Assembly: GCA_003427395.1 (NCBI GenBank)
Contig: BFEA01000060.1
Location: 1,680,724-1,719,401 of the forward strand
Direction of reading: 5' to 3'
Length of the DNA stretch: 38,678 nucleotides
From: Chara braunii
Lineage: Eukaryota > Streptophyta > Charophyceae > Charales > Characeae
The stretch's first letter is position 1; each line of letters starts with the position of its first letter. This document shows, piece after piece, positions 1 through 9,801 of the stretch. The notes beneath the pieces were generated by a model. The model was not told the DNA's origin, made no database searches, and worked only from the letters and a program-made list of their open reading frames with translations. A program made the translations under genes and the position numbers.

Positions 1-54
<54 letters not shown>

Positions 55-116
55 CCGCCCCCCCCTAGGAGTCTTTGTTCGGTGTCAAGCTGGTTCAACA
101 GAGAGAGAGAGAGATC

Positions 117-157
<41 letters not shown>

Positions 158-222
158 CGCCCCCCCCTAGGGGTCTTTGTTCGGTGTCAAGATGGTTCAA
201 CAGAGTGAGAGAGAGATCCCTT
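1..222. repeat. (CT)n microsatellite inside a ~102-bp tandem duplication
   Basis: Positions 1-50 are pure CT. A unit made of a CT run, a TCCCGCCCCCCCCTAG-type C-rich stretch, GTCTTTGTTCGGTGTCAAG, then GGTTCAACAGAG and a GAGAGATCCCTT end occurs twice (about 1-119 and 120-222), with the unique core starting near 71 and 173. The two copies differ by a few bases and by CT number. The CT run and the GAGAGAG stretch are complementary, so each unit can fold. No gene is seen here; short frames across it encode only Ser-Leu runs. Confidence 0.85.
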
Positions 223-575
223 ATCTCTCCTTCCAAATCTGTCATGACTCCATCGGCCGTTAAAAAAAACTTGCGCAGGTCATTAACAACTGCATGATCA
301 GAAAATCTAAACGCGTGCTAGGCTTTGGAAACGAAGGAGAAAGACAACGGACGGCTTCACAGAAGGCGAGGGGAATGACGATGACGAACCCTCTCTGATG
401 CCATCGACCTACAGATTCCTTTATCCTTCGACACTTTCCGAGGTGTTGATCCTCAAAACCCTCTCCCTCTCTCCTCTCACACACACACAAGATTGCCTAA
501 TCCCAAACCATTTTCCCGCCAAACACAGCGAGCATAAGTCTCGCTTTTCCCGCCAGAATTCCCTCTCGCGCGCCC
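223..575. other. No recognisable feature
   Basis: Mixed sequence ending in a short CA run near 479-490. Frames are short and overlap on both strands. I see no domain, splice signal pair or repeat that I can support. Confidence 0.5.
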
Positions 576-713
576 GCACTGTCCCGTGTGAACGGAAAAT
601 TCACCTCTCTCTCTCCGCTAAGGTGGGCGGGGAGAGGGACAGACAGTCAGGTCGGGGAGAAGAACAGAGTCTGTCTGGGCCAATCATTTCTCGAGGACGC
701 CGCAAAAGTGAAC
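576..713 (+). repeat. First copy of a 138-bp direct duplication flanking adapter
   Basis: The 138 bases from GCACTGTCCCGTGTGAACGG to GCCGCAAAAGTGAAC recur without a difference I can see at 752-889. Between the copies lies only the 38-base sequencing adapter junction. A perfect duplication with adapter in between is most simply an assembly artefact, and the real locus probably has one copy. Confidence 0.9.
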
Positions 714-751
714 CTGTCTCTTATACACATCTAGATGTGTATAAGAGACAG
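714..751. other. Nextera mate-pair junction adapter (contamination)
   Basis: Positions 714-732 read CTGTCTCTTATACACATCT and 733-751 are its exact reverse complement. This is the Tn5 mosaic end in the head-to-head arrangement of the Illumina Nextera mate-pair circularisation junction. It is not genomic. Translating across it gives the tell-tale peptide SYTHLDVYKRQ seen in contaminated protein predictions. Any gene model crossing 714-751 is invalid. Confidence 0.97.
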
Positions 752-889
752 GCACTGTCCCGTGTGAACGGAAAATTCACCTCTCTCTCTCCGCTAAGGT
801 GGGCGGGGAGAGGGACAGACAGTCAGGTCGGGGAGAAGAACAGAGTCTGTCTGGGCCAATCATTTCTCGAGGACGCCGCAAAAGTGAAC
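752..889 (+). repeat. Second copy of the 138-bp duplication
   Basis: Identical, as far as I can read, to 576-713. After 889 the sequence continues uniquely (CCGACCCGCCGCGG), so this copy is joined to the real downstream flank while the first is joined to the real upstream flank. Confidence 0.9.
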
Positions 890-1105
890 CCGACCCGCCG
901 CGGCTACTGTAGGTCCCACTACCAAAGAGAATTGGATTGAACGCCTGAATTTAGACGTGTCGGTGGACTGATGCAGAAAATCGAGATTGAACTGCTTTTC
1001 TGCATCTCTTCTCGAACCAGGACGTCAGATTCAGGAGATTGATCCAATCCTCTTTGCTAGAAGGACCTCGCCCCCGGCGAGCAGCAGGACAAAGCGAGGG
1101 TATTC

Positions 1106-1320
1106 GGCCTCGCTCCACTACTCAGCACGTGCGCAAAAGACAATTGTTTTTTATTTATTTATTTATTTATCGTGAACACGGTTCTGGCTGCTACGGGGTT
1201 TCCCGTATACCTACAATTAGGAGTGGTGGTAGGTAGGTAGTGTGAGGTGAAAGACAAAAATTACGGTTAGGGGAAGATTCATCCTCATTTTGCGCAATTG
1301 GCGAGTAGTGCAGCGAGGCC
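1106..1320. mobile_element. MITE with GGCCTCGCTCCACTACTCA inverted ends
   Basis: The left end reads GGCCTCGCTCCACTACTCAG followed by GCGCAAAA. The right end (1284-1320) is its reverse complement with few changes (TTTTGCGCAATTGGCGAGTAGTGCAGCGAGGCC), giving about 35-bp terminal inverted repeats. Internal sequence includes a (TTTA)n run at 1147-1170. No coding potential. The ends match those of the 96-bp element at 30313-30409, so they form one family. The GGCCTCG start resembles PIF/Harbinger termini, but I cannot identify a clear target-site duplication. Confidence 0.7.
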
Positions 1321-1338
1321 CAACGTGCCACGGGGGCA

Positions 1339-1429
1339 AGGTCCCACTTGCACGGATTAGGAGATTTCGGCCGTTGATCTCTCTCGGCTATCTACGGTCT
1401 CTATCTCTTAATTCGTGCAAGTGGGACCT
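1339..1429. repeat. Long near-perfect hairpin (about 40-bp stem, 11-nt loop)
   Basis: Left arm 1339-1378 and right arm 1390-1429 pair over about 40 positions. The outer 16 bp (AGGTCCCACTTGCACG) are perfect, and the inner part has scattered mismatches. It begins 18 bp after the MITE. A fold-back element or a plant pre-miRNA-like precursor are both possible; nothing in the sequence decides between them. Confidence 0.7.
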
Positions 1430-1945
1430 AGCCCCGGGAGAGGAGGCAGCAGAAATAACGGGAAATAACGGAGGACAGGACGAAGCGAGCAAAAGAAGCG
1501 GAAAAGAGGGAAACGGGATCAGGGAAGGGGGGGAGCGGAGGGGAGGCCGAAAAGCGGGAAAGGTGAGCGAGGGAGCGGGGAGAGCGGTGGGGAGGCGGGA
1601 AATAGTGAATGGGGGGTGCCGAGCACTGGGCGGGTGAAGGAGACATTTCATTCAACGTACTGTTACGCAGGACCTCGTGTCCTGACCGCTCTCGGGAATC
1701 GGGTCCCAATGACGACACGTGTGCACTGCCAGGATCGCCAATCACTCCGGCAATACCCCCCAGCACCTCTCCATGTCCAATTACTACAAATGCCAGGCGG
1801 GGTGAGAAACTTTCCATTCCCATCAAATGTCCTTTTCGGGCACTGATTATTGACGCCTTTCTCACTTGAGTGCAGGCTTGTAATTTGGGCAAGACCAAGG
1901 GCTATCTTTAGTGGGCGTATGCCCATGAACTGTTGACAGTCAGAC
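1430..1945. other. Purine-rich then mixed sequence, no gene recognised
   Basis: 1440-1615 is strongly purine-rich on the + strand (GGGA, GAAA repeats), so frames there are low complexity. 1640-1930 has overlapping frames on both strands with no recognised domain. Confidence 0.45.
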
Positions 1946-2020
1946 CTGTGGGTTCGAACACAGTGCCGACGGAACTATGGGCCTCGACAGACCACTGTCG
2001 AAACGAAAAGAGAACGCAGA
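1946..2020 (+). repeat. Old repeat with tRNA T-arm-like hairpin (copy 1)
   Basis: CTGTGGGTTCGAACACAG (1946-1963) has a 5-bp stem and a GTTCGAA loop like a tRNA T arm / RNA polymerase III box B. It is followed by CCGACGGAACTATGGGCCTCG and ACCACTG...AAACGAA. A diverged direct copy with the same order of parts (CTGGGTTTGAACCCAG, ACTAGGGCCTCG, ACCACTGAAAACGAA) lies at 9865-9920, just beyond the LINE inserted between them. I do not see a full tRNA cloverleaf, so this is at most a tRNA-derived SINE remnant. Confidence 0.45.
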
Positions 2021-2134
2021 AAGTGGTACGATGCATCCATTGCTATTCATTCATGGTAACGGATGTACGGGGGAAGAAGCATTCGTTCGTTTTTCGTTTC
2101 AACAGTGGTGTGGCGAGGGGCCCTATATGAATCG

Positions 2135-2147
2135 AACTCTTGAATTG
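2135..2147 (+). repeat. Target-site duplication of the LINE, left copy
   Basis: AACTCTTGAATTG at 2135-2147 is repeated at 9789-9801 directly after the A tail (its first two As merge with the tail). This marks the 5' boundary of the non-LTR element and shows insertion by target-primed reverse transcription. Confidence 0.9.
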
Positions 2148-2518
2148 TCTGATAACTTTTTGACAATATGGGGGGGCCGGAACCGCCCGGCTCCCCCTGC
2201 TAATTTTGCGCTCGGACCAGACTCGTTCCAATGGTGACCTGGTGAAGGCGACTACCACCCTGATAGCACCTTGGTAGAGGGTATACCGGACACCGTATGC
2301 TCTGTCATATCGGTCATGGCGGAAGCCATGGAGGAGATACTCGTAGGCATCCGATATCCGGACCCCACATAAGGTCGAGAAGTAGTAAGGGTGAAGACCA
2401 GATAGAAGAGTGAAGGTGAAGTAAGTAGTAAGTACTTCCAATCGAAGCGGAAGGAAGACATTTAGGGTTGACGGCAACCCGATCCCAGTAGAAGTAGGAA
2501 GGGACGAGGAAAGCAAAG
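2148..2518 (+). other. 5' untranslated leader of the LINE
   Basis: About 370 bases between the target duplication and the ORF1 ATG. It starts TCTGATAACTTTTTGACAAT and contains a G-run followed by CCGGAACCGCC. It presumably carries the internal promoter, but no specific motif can be named from sequence alone. Confidence 0.6.
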
Positions 2519-4747
2519 ATGGCGGAGATGAACGAAGTGAGGGAGGCGCGCTCCCCGCCTGCCGCACCAGAGCAGCCGATGGAGGAAGATGAGGATCGAA
2601 TACGAGAATTAGCACGATTGTGCTATGATGAAGGAATCTTCACAGGATCAATAGATCCGGGTGAGATGACGATAAACGGGCACGAAGCAACATTCAGAGT
2701 CAAAGCAAGGATTGATCAAACAAAAGTGAAATGGTTGAAGAACCATACGGTGACTATGATCTTCAGAGAAGGGGCGCGATTCTTACCTAAGAAGGTCAAG
2801 GATGATGCGGTCAGAGCCTACGAAGACGACCGTCTACAGGATGGGGCGTTCGAAGCGACAACGTTTAGAAAAGCCAGGGTGAAAGTGGAAAGCCCGAACG
2901 TTGTATCCTACGTGGCGAAGAGCACTCAGGTAGAAGATTGGCTCATGATGAAAGGAAGGGACGAAGTGATGCTGGGCACGACGAAATGCGTGTTGGAGTT
3001 TAAGCCATGGGTCACACAAGCGCAGTTGAGGGAGCAAAGGAGACAGGAAGAGGAAGCGAACTTTTGGGTAGTAGTTGTGCAAGTGTCACTTGGTGCGATG
3101 CTATATTCGGAGGCACAAGTGTCGAAGGCTATAGGCCCAGTGATTCGTGCTCACCACCAGAACAGGATCGGCAGAATCCGTCTTTGATCAACCTCAAGTT
3201 TGACGTGGAGCCATCCACACGTCAAAATATGAAGGATAAAATTTCAGTTGTCATGTTCGAAGGAGACACGCTCACGGTCAACATGGCGTCATCGGAAACT
3301 CCACGATGTCGACGGTGCAGAGCTTTCTTTCACGAAGAAACACAGTGCAGACGAAACAGACAAAACCAACCAGGGTCACAAAGTACACAAGGAGACACTC
3401 AGGGAGCGTCAGGAAGACAGCCGGAGCACGTAGGGCCCTTGGGACCAGGCCAACAAGCAGTATGCACCGGTACAACCAGGACCGAGCGCAATAGGAGGAA
3501 TTCAGGAACATGGAGCAACAAACAGCTACAACAACGTGACATATTCACCAGGCGGGAGAGGAGGTCCAGTACCGGGTCAGATGGGCCAAGCCCAGTACGC
3601 ACCGGTACAACCTATCCCCTCGGCGTCCGAACCATGGACGGTGCCAATAGGAACCAACCAGCTCCCTCCACAAGGAGGATATGGAATGTTGTATCTCGTT
3701 CCGCAAGACAGGTTTGGTTTCAGATCAGGCGGAGGTGGCCCTATTGTTTGTGGTGGACCCTATGGGGGTTATAGAGGTACCCTCATGGGAGGCGGGCACG
3801 GAGGTGGCACCCCAGAAGGAGGCGGATTCAGCGGTTTAGATCCATACGGCAACTACGGAGGAGGAGGACCTGGAAATGGGGATCTGCAAGGTGGGAGAAG
3901 AATGACAACACCAACAACTGGAGTGAATGTAGGAGCATCGGGAGTTCAGTGGGAAAGAGGAGGTTTATCAGGAAAGAAGCACGAGGGGAGAAGAGGTGAA
4001 CAAGCAAAGGCAAGGCATGTCAGGCAAGCAGAGAAGGTTGAGTCGGGAAGAAAGTGCGGCCTCTAAGATCAGAGGAGAACGATCAGAATCATCGACGTCA
4101 GAAGGAGCGATGGGAACACTAGGATCAGAAGGACACCGATACCAGTCGGAAGAGGACAACAAAATCAGATCGAGGCAAGGATAGTACTGTTGTTTTGCAC
4201 AATTGTCAACGGCCAAATGCATTTCATTGCATGGGCACTGCACGATGCTTCAGTAAACATCCTCTCAATCCCCTCACCAGAATCGCTGATGCCAACAACA
4301 ATCACCAATCTGTTGCAGTCAACAATACCGAGCAAGTTTATCTTTAGATTGATTCCAGATCTGACGATGCCAAGGCTGTTGGTCAACAATCCGGAGAATG
4401 GAAAGAAGGTAAAATTCATTACGCCGTTGATGGGTGTCAGATTTGCGAATGGGCAAATTGAGTTGTTGGAAAGAGATGAAGGAATGTGACTTCTCCCTAT
4501 TAGCTGGCTAGTAGAGAAGAAGAAACAGAAACTGAGTCGGGTAAGGGTTCCCCCCATTAAGTCGATAGAGTTTTTTATGGAGATAGAAAGAAAAGTGCCA
4601 ACGGAGAAGAAACTCCTCTCACAGGTCATACGAACGCATCTGATGAAACCATGGCTCACGGCTTCCGGAAATGGAAGTGAAAGACTCGCTGCACCACAGA
4701 CGGTCCCCTCGATCCAATCAGAAGGGGCAAGAGGAGGGAATGGGTAG
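2519..4747 (+). pseudogene. LINE ORF1, gag-like RNA-binding protein (broken)
   Basis: The ATG at 2519 sits in a favourable context (AAAGATGGCGG). One forward frame can be followed from here to TAG at 4745-4747, about 743 codons. It has in-frame stops near 3185, 4064 and 4487, and between about 3140 and 3460 the sense passes into another frame and back. N-terminal residues 1-190 are acidic then mixed. A segment beginning FWVVVVQVSLGAML resembles the DUF4283-type region of plant LINE ORF1. A CX2CX4HX4C zinc knuckle (C-RR-C-RAFF-H-EETQ-C) is encoded at 3307-3348. A Gly-rich stretch follows (3700-3900), then a basic/Ser-rich segment. The region 4190-4489 is conserved-looking but unrecognised. The stop overlaps the ORF2 start. 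Role by family: RNA binding and nucleoprotein formation. Confidence 0.85.
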
Positions 4748-5425
4748 TTTGAAGGTTGCAACGTGGAATGTCACGGTGTGGGGATTGGGGGACTCGGGAG
4801 GGACGTTCAAGAAAGAGAGACTGAAGTCATGGATCCATGAAAATGGAGTCCATGTGATTTGTTTGCAAGAGACGAAATTAGGGGAGGAGAAAGTTGAGGC
4901 TTTGGGAAGATGGTGGGATGGGCCACAACCATGGTCCCCTGCACAAGGAACGAGAGGGGGAGTAAGGATATTGATTCACAGAAGATTAGATGTAGTTATC
5001 ATTGTTATTATGCGGACCTTTGGGGCTGCTGGGCGTGGGTGAAGTTAGAAGTAGAGGGGGAGGAATGGTTGATAACCTCAATTTATGCACCAAACGATCA
5101 AAAGGAGTACCTTCTTCCAAGAATGAACATACATTATACCATATTGTGACAAGTTGATTGTGACAGGAGACTGGAACGTGACACTAGATAGGATAGAGAC
5201 CGGACATTGTCAAGAGAGATCAATGGACGAGGAATAACTGATTAGTGTGATGACTGGCTTTGAGTTGATCGACCCGTACAGACTCACCCATCTGGAAGGC
5301 TCGGGTTTTAGTGTGGGGGTCATAAAACAAAGACTTGATTACTTCTTGATATCAACGAACCTCGGGAACTCGGTATCAACCATTTGTGAAGACCTACAGT
5401 CCTGTTCAGACCACAAACTGGTAAC

Positions 5426-5773
5426 AACTGCCATTTCGTCAAAATTGACATCTTTTATTTTTTGAACGAAATTGAAACTGAGTTTTTTTTTGGCCGAAAA
5501 CTCATCAAAATTTATTGTTCCTAAGGGTCCGGCGTTTGTAAAACGCGGACCCCCTGGTTGTACATGGACCTAACTTGAGACCAGGTACCTCAATGCAGTC
5601 CTGCCTAGAGGTGCCTGGTCTCAAGCTAGGTCCATGTACAGCCAAGGGGTCCAGCGTTTTTTACAAACGCTGGACCCTCAGAAACAACAAATTTTGATGA
5701 GTTTTCGGCCAAAAAACTTGGTTTCAATTTCGTTCAAAAAATAAAAAATGTCAATTTTTACGAAATGGCCGTT
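5426..5773. mobile_element. 348-bp palindromic MITE, 4-bp TSD TAAC, inside LINE ORF2
   Basis: The element begins AACTGCCATTTCGTCAAAAT and ends with the inverted counterpart ATTTTTACGAAATGGCCGTT. The two halves are inverted copies over nearly the whole length (GGTCCGGCGTTTGTAAAA against TTTTTTACAAACGCTGGACC; GGACCTAACTTGAGACCAGG against CCTGGTCTCAAGCTAGGTCC). So it folds into one long hairpin with its apex near 5600. TAAC flanks both sides (5422-5425 and 5774-5777). Removing the element plus one TAAC rejoins the LINE frame without a shift. No coding capacity. The 17793-18090 element has the same termini. Confidence 0.93.
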
Positions 5774-8500
5774 TAACCTTAACCTTGTCTACGGGTAGAG
5801 TGAAGAAGGGAAGTGGACTCTTCAAGTTTAATATTCAAAAAAGAACCTGGAAGACCCGAGACTGAGAAAGTGGATGGAGGATTTTGGGGGAGACTGGGAA
5901 AAAGTAAAGGAACAGTACCCCTCAAGGGACAAATGGTGGGATGCAGGTGTAACGATCTTTTCTAACCTACTCAACGTATTCTCACGGATTTTAGCTTGGG
6001 AAAGGAAGAAACAGGAAAGAAGGATAAAAAGAAAAATTGCATATGCAGAAGGGAGAATGGGCGAACACCCAATATCAAACAGGGTGTGGGGGAAAGAAAG
6101 GGCAAGGATGATGAAGGAGGGGGATGAACTCCAGATCAAGAAATCAGAGATCTGGGCAGATAGACTGCGAGTCAAAGGAGTGATAGTTTACGTTTGTATG
6201 ACAAGAGAGTCGTTCCAAAAACTAACACCAAGCAGGACTTCAGTTTCCATGACAGAGCTCAAACATCCCTTTGATAAGGAAGTTGGTACAACGAAGGAAC
6301 TGGCTGAGCTTTGCAACTATACGGCCCTCTATTATAGAGACATTTTGAAATCCTGACCTACATGTGGACAATGATCACAGGGAAAACACGGATATAAGAC
6401 TATCCCAACAGGAAAGACTAGATCAGTATAGGCAGGTCACAAAAGACGAGGCCTATGAGCCCCTCAAAGCAATGGCGAAGAGGAAAGCTTCAGGGAATGA
6501 TGGGCTACCCACCGAACTGTATGAAGAAATTTAGGACGTGGTTGGGGATTCCTTCAAGTTAGTGGAAACTTACAACGGTATTTTGATGGGTGGACGCCTG
6601 TGAACTACAATGTGCAGAGGTACAATATCAGTGTTGTTCAAAAAAGGAGAACGATGAGAAATTCGGAACTTGAGACCGGTCTCATTGCTAAATGTATCGT
6701 ACAAATTTTAGCAAAGGTATTAGCAAGGAGGTTAGGACACTACCTCCCAGAGTTGGTAAAAGAAGACCACTGGCAGGCAGCGTTTATAAGAGGAAGATCG
6801 ATCTTTGATAATATCATAACGGTTGTAGAGATATTGAAAATAGTACAGCGGGATAACCTAAACATAGCGGTACTAGTATTGGATTTGAAAAAAATATACG
6901 ATCGGGTAAACTGGTCGTACGTTTTGACCACGTTAAGTGGATGGACTTTGAGGAGAACTTCATATTCTTCACCAAAGTGTTGTACACACTATCGACAACA
7001 GAAGTTATTATTAATGGAAGAGTGTCTGAGGAGTTCGCTCTGACTAGATCGATGTGCCAGGGTTGTCCTCTGGCCCCACTGCTCTTCGCAGTTCAATTTG
7101 AAGTAGTCCTAAATAATATAAGAGCTCACCCGCAGACTAGAGGAATGCTTGTAAGACCTTCGACATACAAAGTGAAGGCCCTGGCATACGATTTTCTTGC
7201 GGTAACAGAAAACACAACCACCTCCTTAATAAGGCTGAAGGAATGCTTGGAAGAATTCCCGAAACTATTGGAAACAGTTATAAACTGACACAAGTCAGTC
7301 TTCTTGCTGCCAAAAGAGTATGAACTAGAAGTAGAGTGGGGGATGAAACGCATTACGGAGGGCAAGTCTGAACAATTCTTGGGAGTACAAGTCTCACTGC
7401 TAGATTGGTCAACAGCACAAGATGACATCTTACTATAAAAGTCAATGCATAGGCTAGTTTCTTGGGGTAGAGCACCACACCTATCTATCTTCGGCAGATC
7501 ACTGGTACTAAATAGGTCGTTGTTTACATTACTGTGGTTTGTGGGGACCATAAGGAAGATCGGTGAGCCTACCTACAGACTGATCAGACACAGAGCAACC
7601 AAATTCATCAGGAAACCATTTGCGAAGGACCAGGAAACCTTCATCTAAAGAAGTAGCATGGGAGATGTTGTGCCTGCCGAGAGGTGAAGGAGGACTGAGT
7701 ATGCTAGATCCGAACAAACAGAACGAAGCTGTGTTAATGAAGTGGGTAGTGCGGGCATGTCTGGAGGAACCGGTACCCCATTGGGTACATCTGGTCGAAG
7801 AAATCCTAACTACAAAATGAAATTTAGCGAGAACTGAAGATATATGGACTTATATTTTCCTATATTCATATCAAAGAAGGAAAATCAAGTCCCCTGTTTG
7901 GACGACAATAATACAGGCATGGAGGAAACTAAGACCTGACACGTGGGTTTCCCAAACTCCGAAGGTAGAAGTCCTATCACAATCGATTTTCGAGAATCCT
8001 AACATTAGGAAGGAAGATGACCACTGGTTCGAAGCAGATACACAGGCATACAATTTCGGAAGGGCATGGATTGAGAGAGGATTTTTGAGATTGAGGGACA
8101 TCTGGGACGGGTTCTTAAAAACTTGGACGACAACAGATAAACTGCAAAGAAATATAGGTCGATTGAGAAGCATAGAGGTCATACTGGGAGATGTAATCAA
8201 CGCGATACCACAAGAGTGGAAGACTATGCTTTCCCCAGACACGGTGGATCCACCGGGAACTTGGTACATCCACGAAAACCTGGAGAAAATAAATTTGTCG
8301 GAGTTGCTGGAAACCCAGAGGGAAAGGGAGACGAACCTTCCAAGGATGGGAAATCGAGAGGGGAGGATAGAAGATAAGAGACAAAGTGGAAGGAGAACCG
8401 ACTCAAGGAGCAACACTTTCCTAGGTCAAGGTGGTGAAAGTCGTGGACAACTGGAAAGTACTATTTGCAAAGGGCAAACCTGTATCAGTTATGAGAACAG

Positions 8501-8554
8501 ACCCGAGTATGTGGGAGTGGAGGGCCGACCCGAGTATATGGGAGTGAAGGGCAC
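8501..8554 (+). repeat. 27-bp tandem duplication in LINE ORF2
   Basis: ACCCGAGTATGTGGGAGTGG plus AGGGCCG at 8501-8527 is followed by a copy with four changes at 8528-8554. 27 bp keeps the frame and adds nine residues (repeated PEYVGVEGR / PEYMGVKGT). It lies between the RT and the zinc region. Confidence 0.8.
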
Positions 8555-9288
8555 AAGGAAAAGGAGGTCAACACGTTTGTCTTTTGAACTATACACAGAT
8601 AATTGGATACAAAATGGTCATCCCACAGAAGCACCCGAAAGTAATGACAAGGATACGATGGGGACAATTGTTGGACATGGACCCAACAAAGATAGATAGA
8701 ACACTCAAGTCATGTTGGGTGCAGTTGAAGTTAATACCATGTCAGAGAGAAACATCCTTGTTGTGGTTAGTATCAATGGTGTCGACACCATCGGCTGTGT
8801 GGTTGACAGAAAGGGGAGTGAAGGTCGAACTTAAGTGCAAAAGATGTGAGTGGGCTTTCGAATCCACTACACATTTGTGGTGGGACTGCCCAGTTTCAAG
8901 CAGGATATGAAAGTGGTGGACAAAATTCTGGGATAAATGTACGGAAGGAGCCTTCCCTTGGACAAAGGAGTGGACTTTACTGGGTGGTGTACATGAAGGA
9001 AGCAGTATTAGTAGTTGCTGGGGCTACGTGGCACAAACAGCTCGTGTTGTAGCTTGTGCAATCATTTGGCAAAAGAGAAAGGATAGTTTGTTCAAGGATA
9101 AAGAATGGACGAACAAGCAAGTCAGATCCACGTTTACCCAATTGTTGAGGCGGTCAATCCTAGCGGATTGGAAAAGGAAAGTGAGTAAGGCAAATAATAA
9201 GGAAGCAGGAAGCAGATGGTTTGAAAACACGTGGGGAAAAAGGAAAAAGTTGGTAAGAGTGGAGCCAGTAAAGATTATTTATAAGTAG

Positions 9289-9788
9289 TAGGAATAATAT
9301 GATAATAGAACTAGGATAAAAACCAGGAAACTCGGAAGGCGGGTGCTTGTTGGATCGCGGGAGACAGGCAGAGGGACAAAGTGGAATGGAAGGAGTCACG
9401 GCAAAATCTGTCGTATTAGGTGGATAGGGGATTTGAACATCCTGAGTTAGGAACACTAGGAATTACAGGAAGCAAGAAAGACGTAGGGGTTTGAGCATAA
9501 GGTTTTTCTTTATGTAGTTGGTGGTTGAATTTGTTAGTTTCTTTTTTGGATTGTTTGGCTTTCAGGGCCTTGAAGGCAGAATTGTTTAATGCACATGGGG
9601 GAGGTTGTCAAGACAGAGGCCTGTTAGGGCCGGACCTGTTCCTATTATTATGCTCCTCTCACTGTAGCTTAAGCTAAGTTGGCTGATGCTGTCAGTACCC
9701 TTTTTCTCCGGGTAGAATTGTGGGTCCCCACCCCAGTTATAATTGGATAATAAAGATGCTCGTTAAAAAAAAAAAAAAAAAAAAAAAA
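9289..9788 (+). terminator. LINE 3' UTR, poly(A) signal and A tail
   Basis: The stretch after the ORF2 stop is non-coding. AATAAA at 9749-9754 lies 10 bases before an uninterrupted A run from 9765, with the TSD merging into its end. This is the template end used in target-primed reverse transcription. Confidence 0.88.
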
Positions 9789-9801
9789 AACTCTTGAATT
9801 G
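9789..9801 (+). repeat. Target-site duplication of the LINE, right copy
   Basis: (AA)CTCTTGAATTG directly after the A tail matches 2135-2147. It defines the 3' boundary of the LINE. Confidence 0.9.

Larger units (their letters stand above)
4740..9288 (+). pseudogene. LINE ORF2: endonuclease, reverse transcriptase, zinc region (broken)
   Basis: ATG at 4740 overlaps the ORF1 stop. The endonuclease/exonuclease/phosphatase domain shows VATWNV, CLQETKLG, ITSIYAPND, GDWN (near 5166) and the catalytic SDH (5406-5414). A MITE interrupts the frame straight after SDHKLVT; removing it and one 4-bp duplication restores reading into 5778 onward. Reverse transcriptase follows: AAFIRGRSIFDN, LDLKKIYDRVNW and CQGCPLAPLLFA (6600-7290). 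The YADD box is degraded to AYDFL at 7184-7201, which looks like loss of two residues including a catalytic Asp. Then comes CLPRGEGGLSMLDP (near 7680), and a zinc region with CKRCEW...THLWWDCP (8840-8895). A basic tail ends at the TAG at 9286-9288. Many frameshifts and stops make this copy inactive. Confidence 0.9.
2148..9788 (+). mobile_element. Full-length LINE (non-LTR retrotransposon), ~7.6 kb
   Basis: A complete non-LTR element. It has a 5' leader (2148-2518), ORF1 (2519-4747), ORF2 (4740-9288), a 3' UTR with AATAAA at 9749, an A tail from 9765, and a 13-bp target-site duplication on both sides. ORF1 carries a gag-type zinc knuckle. ORF2 has an apurinic-type endonuclease, a reverse transcriptase and a C-terminal zf-RVT-like Cys/His region. 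This is the plant L1-type order; I see no clear RNase H. Both ORFs are broken and the catalytic YADD motif is damaged, so this copy cannot move itself. The 348-bp MITE at 5426-5773 inserted later. Confidence 0.93.

Noticed and set aside
398-940. 180-codon forward frame as a gene
   Set aside because: It reads straight through the sequencing adapter and the duplicated flank; the peptide SYTHLDVYKRQ is adapter-derived.
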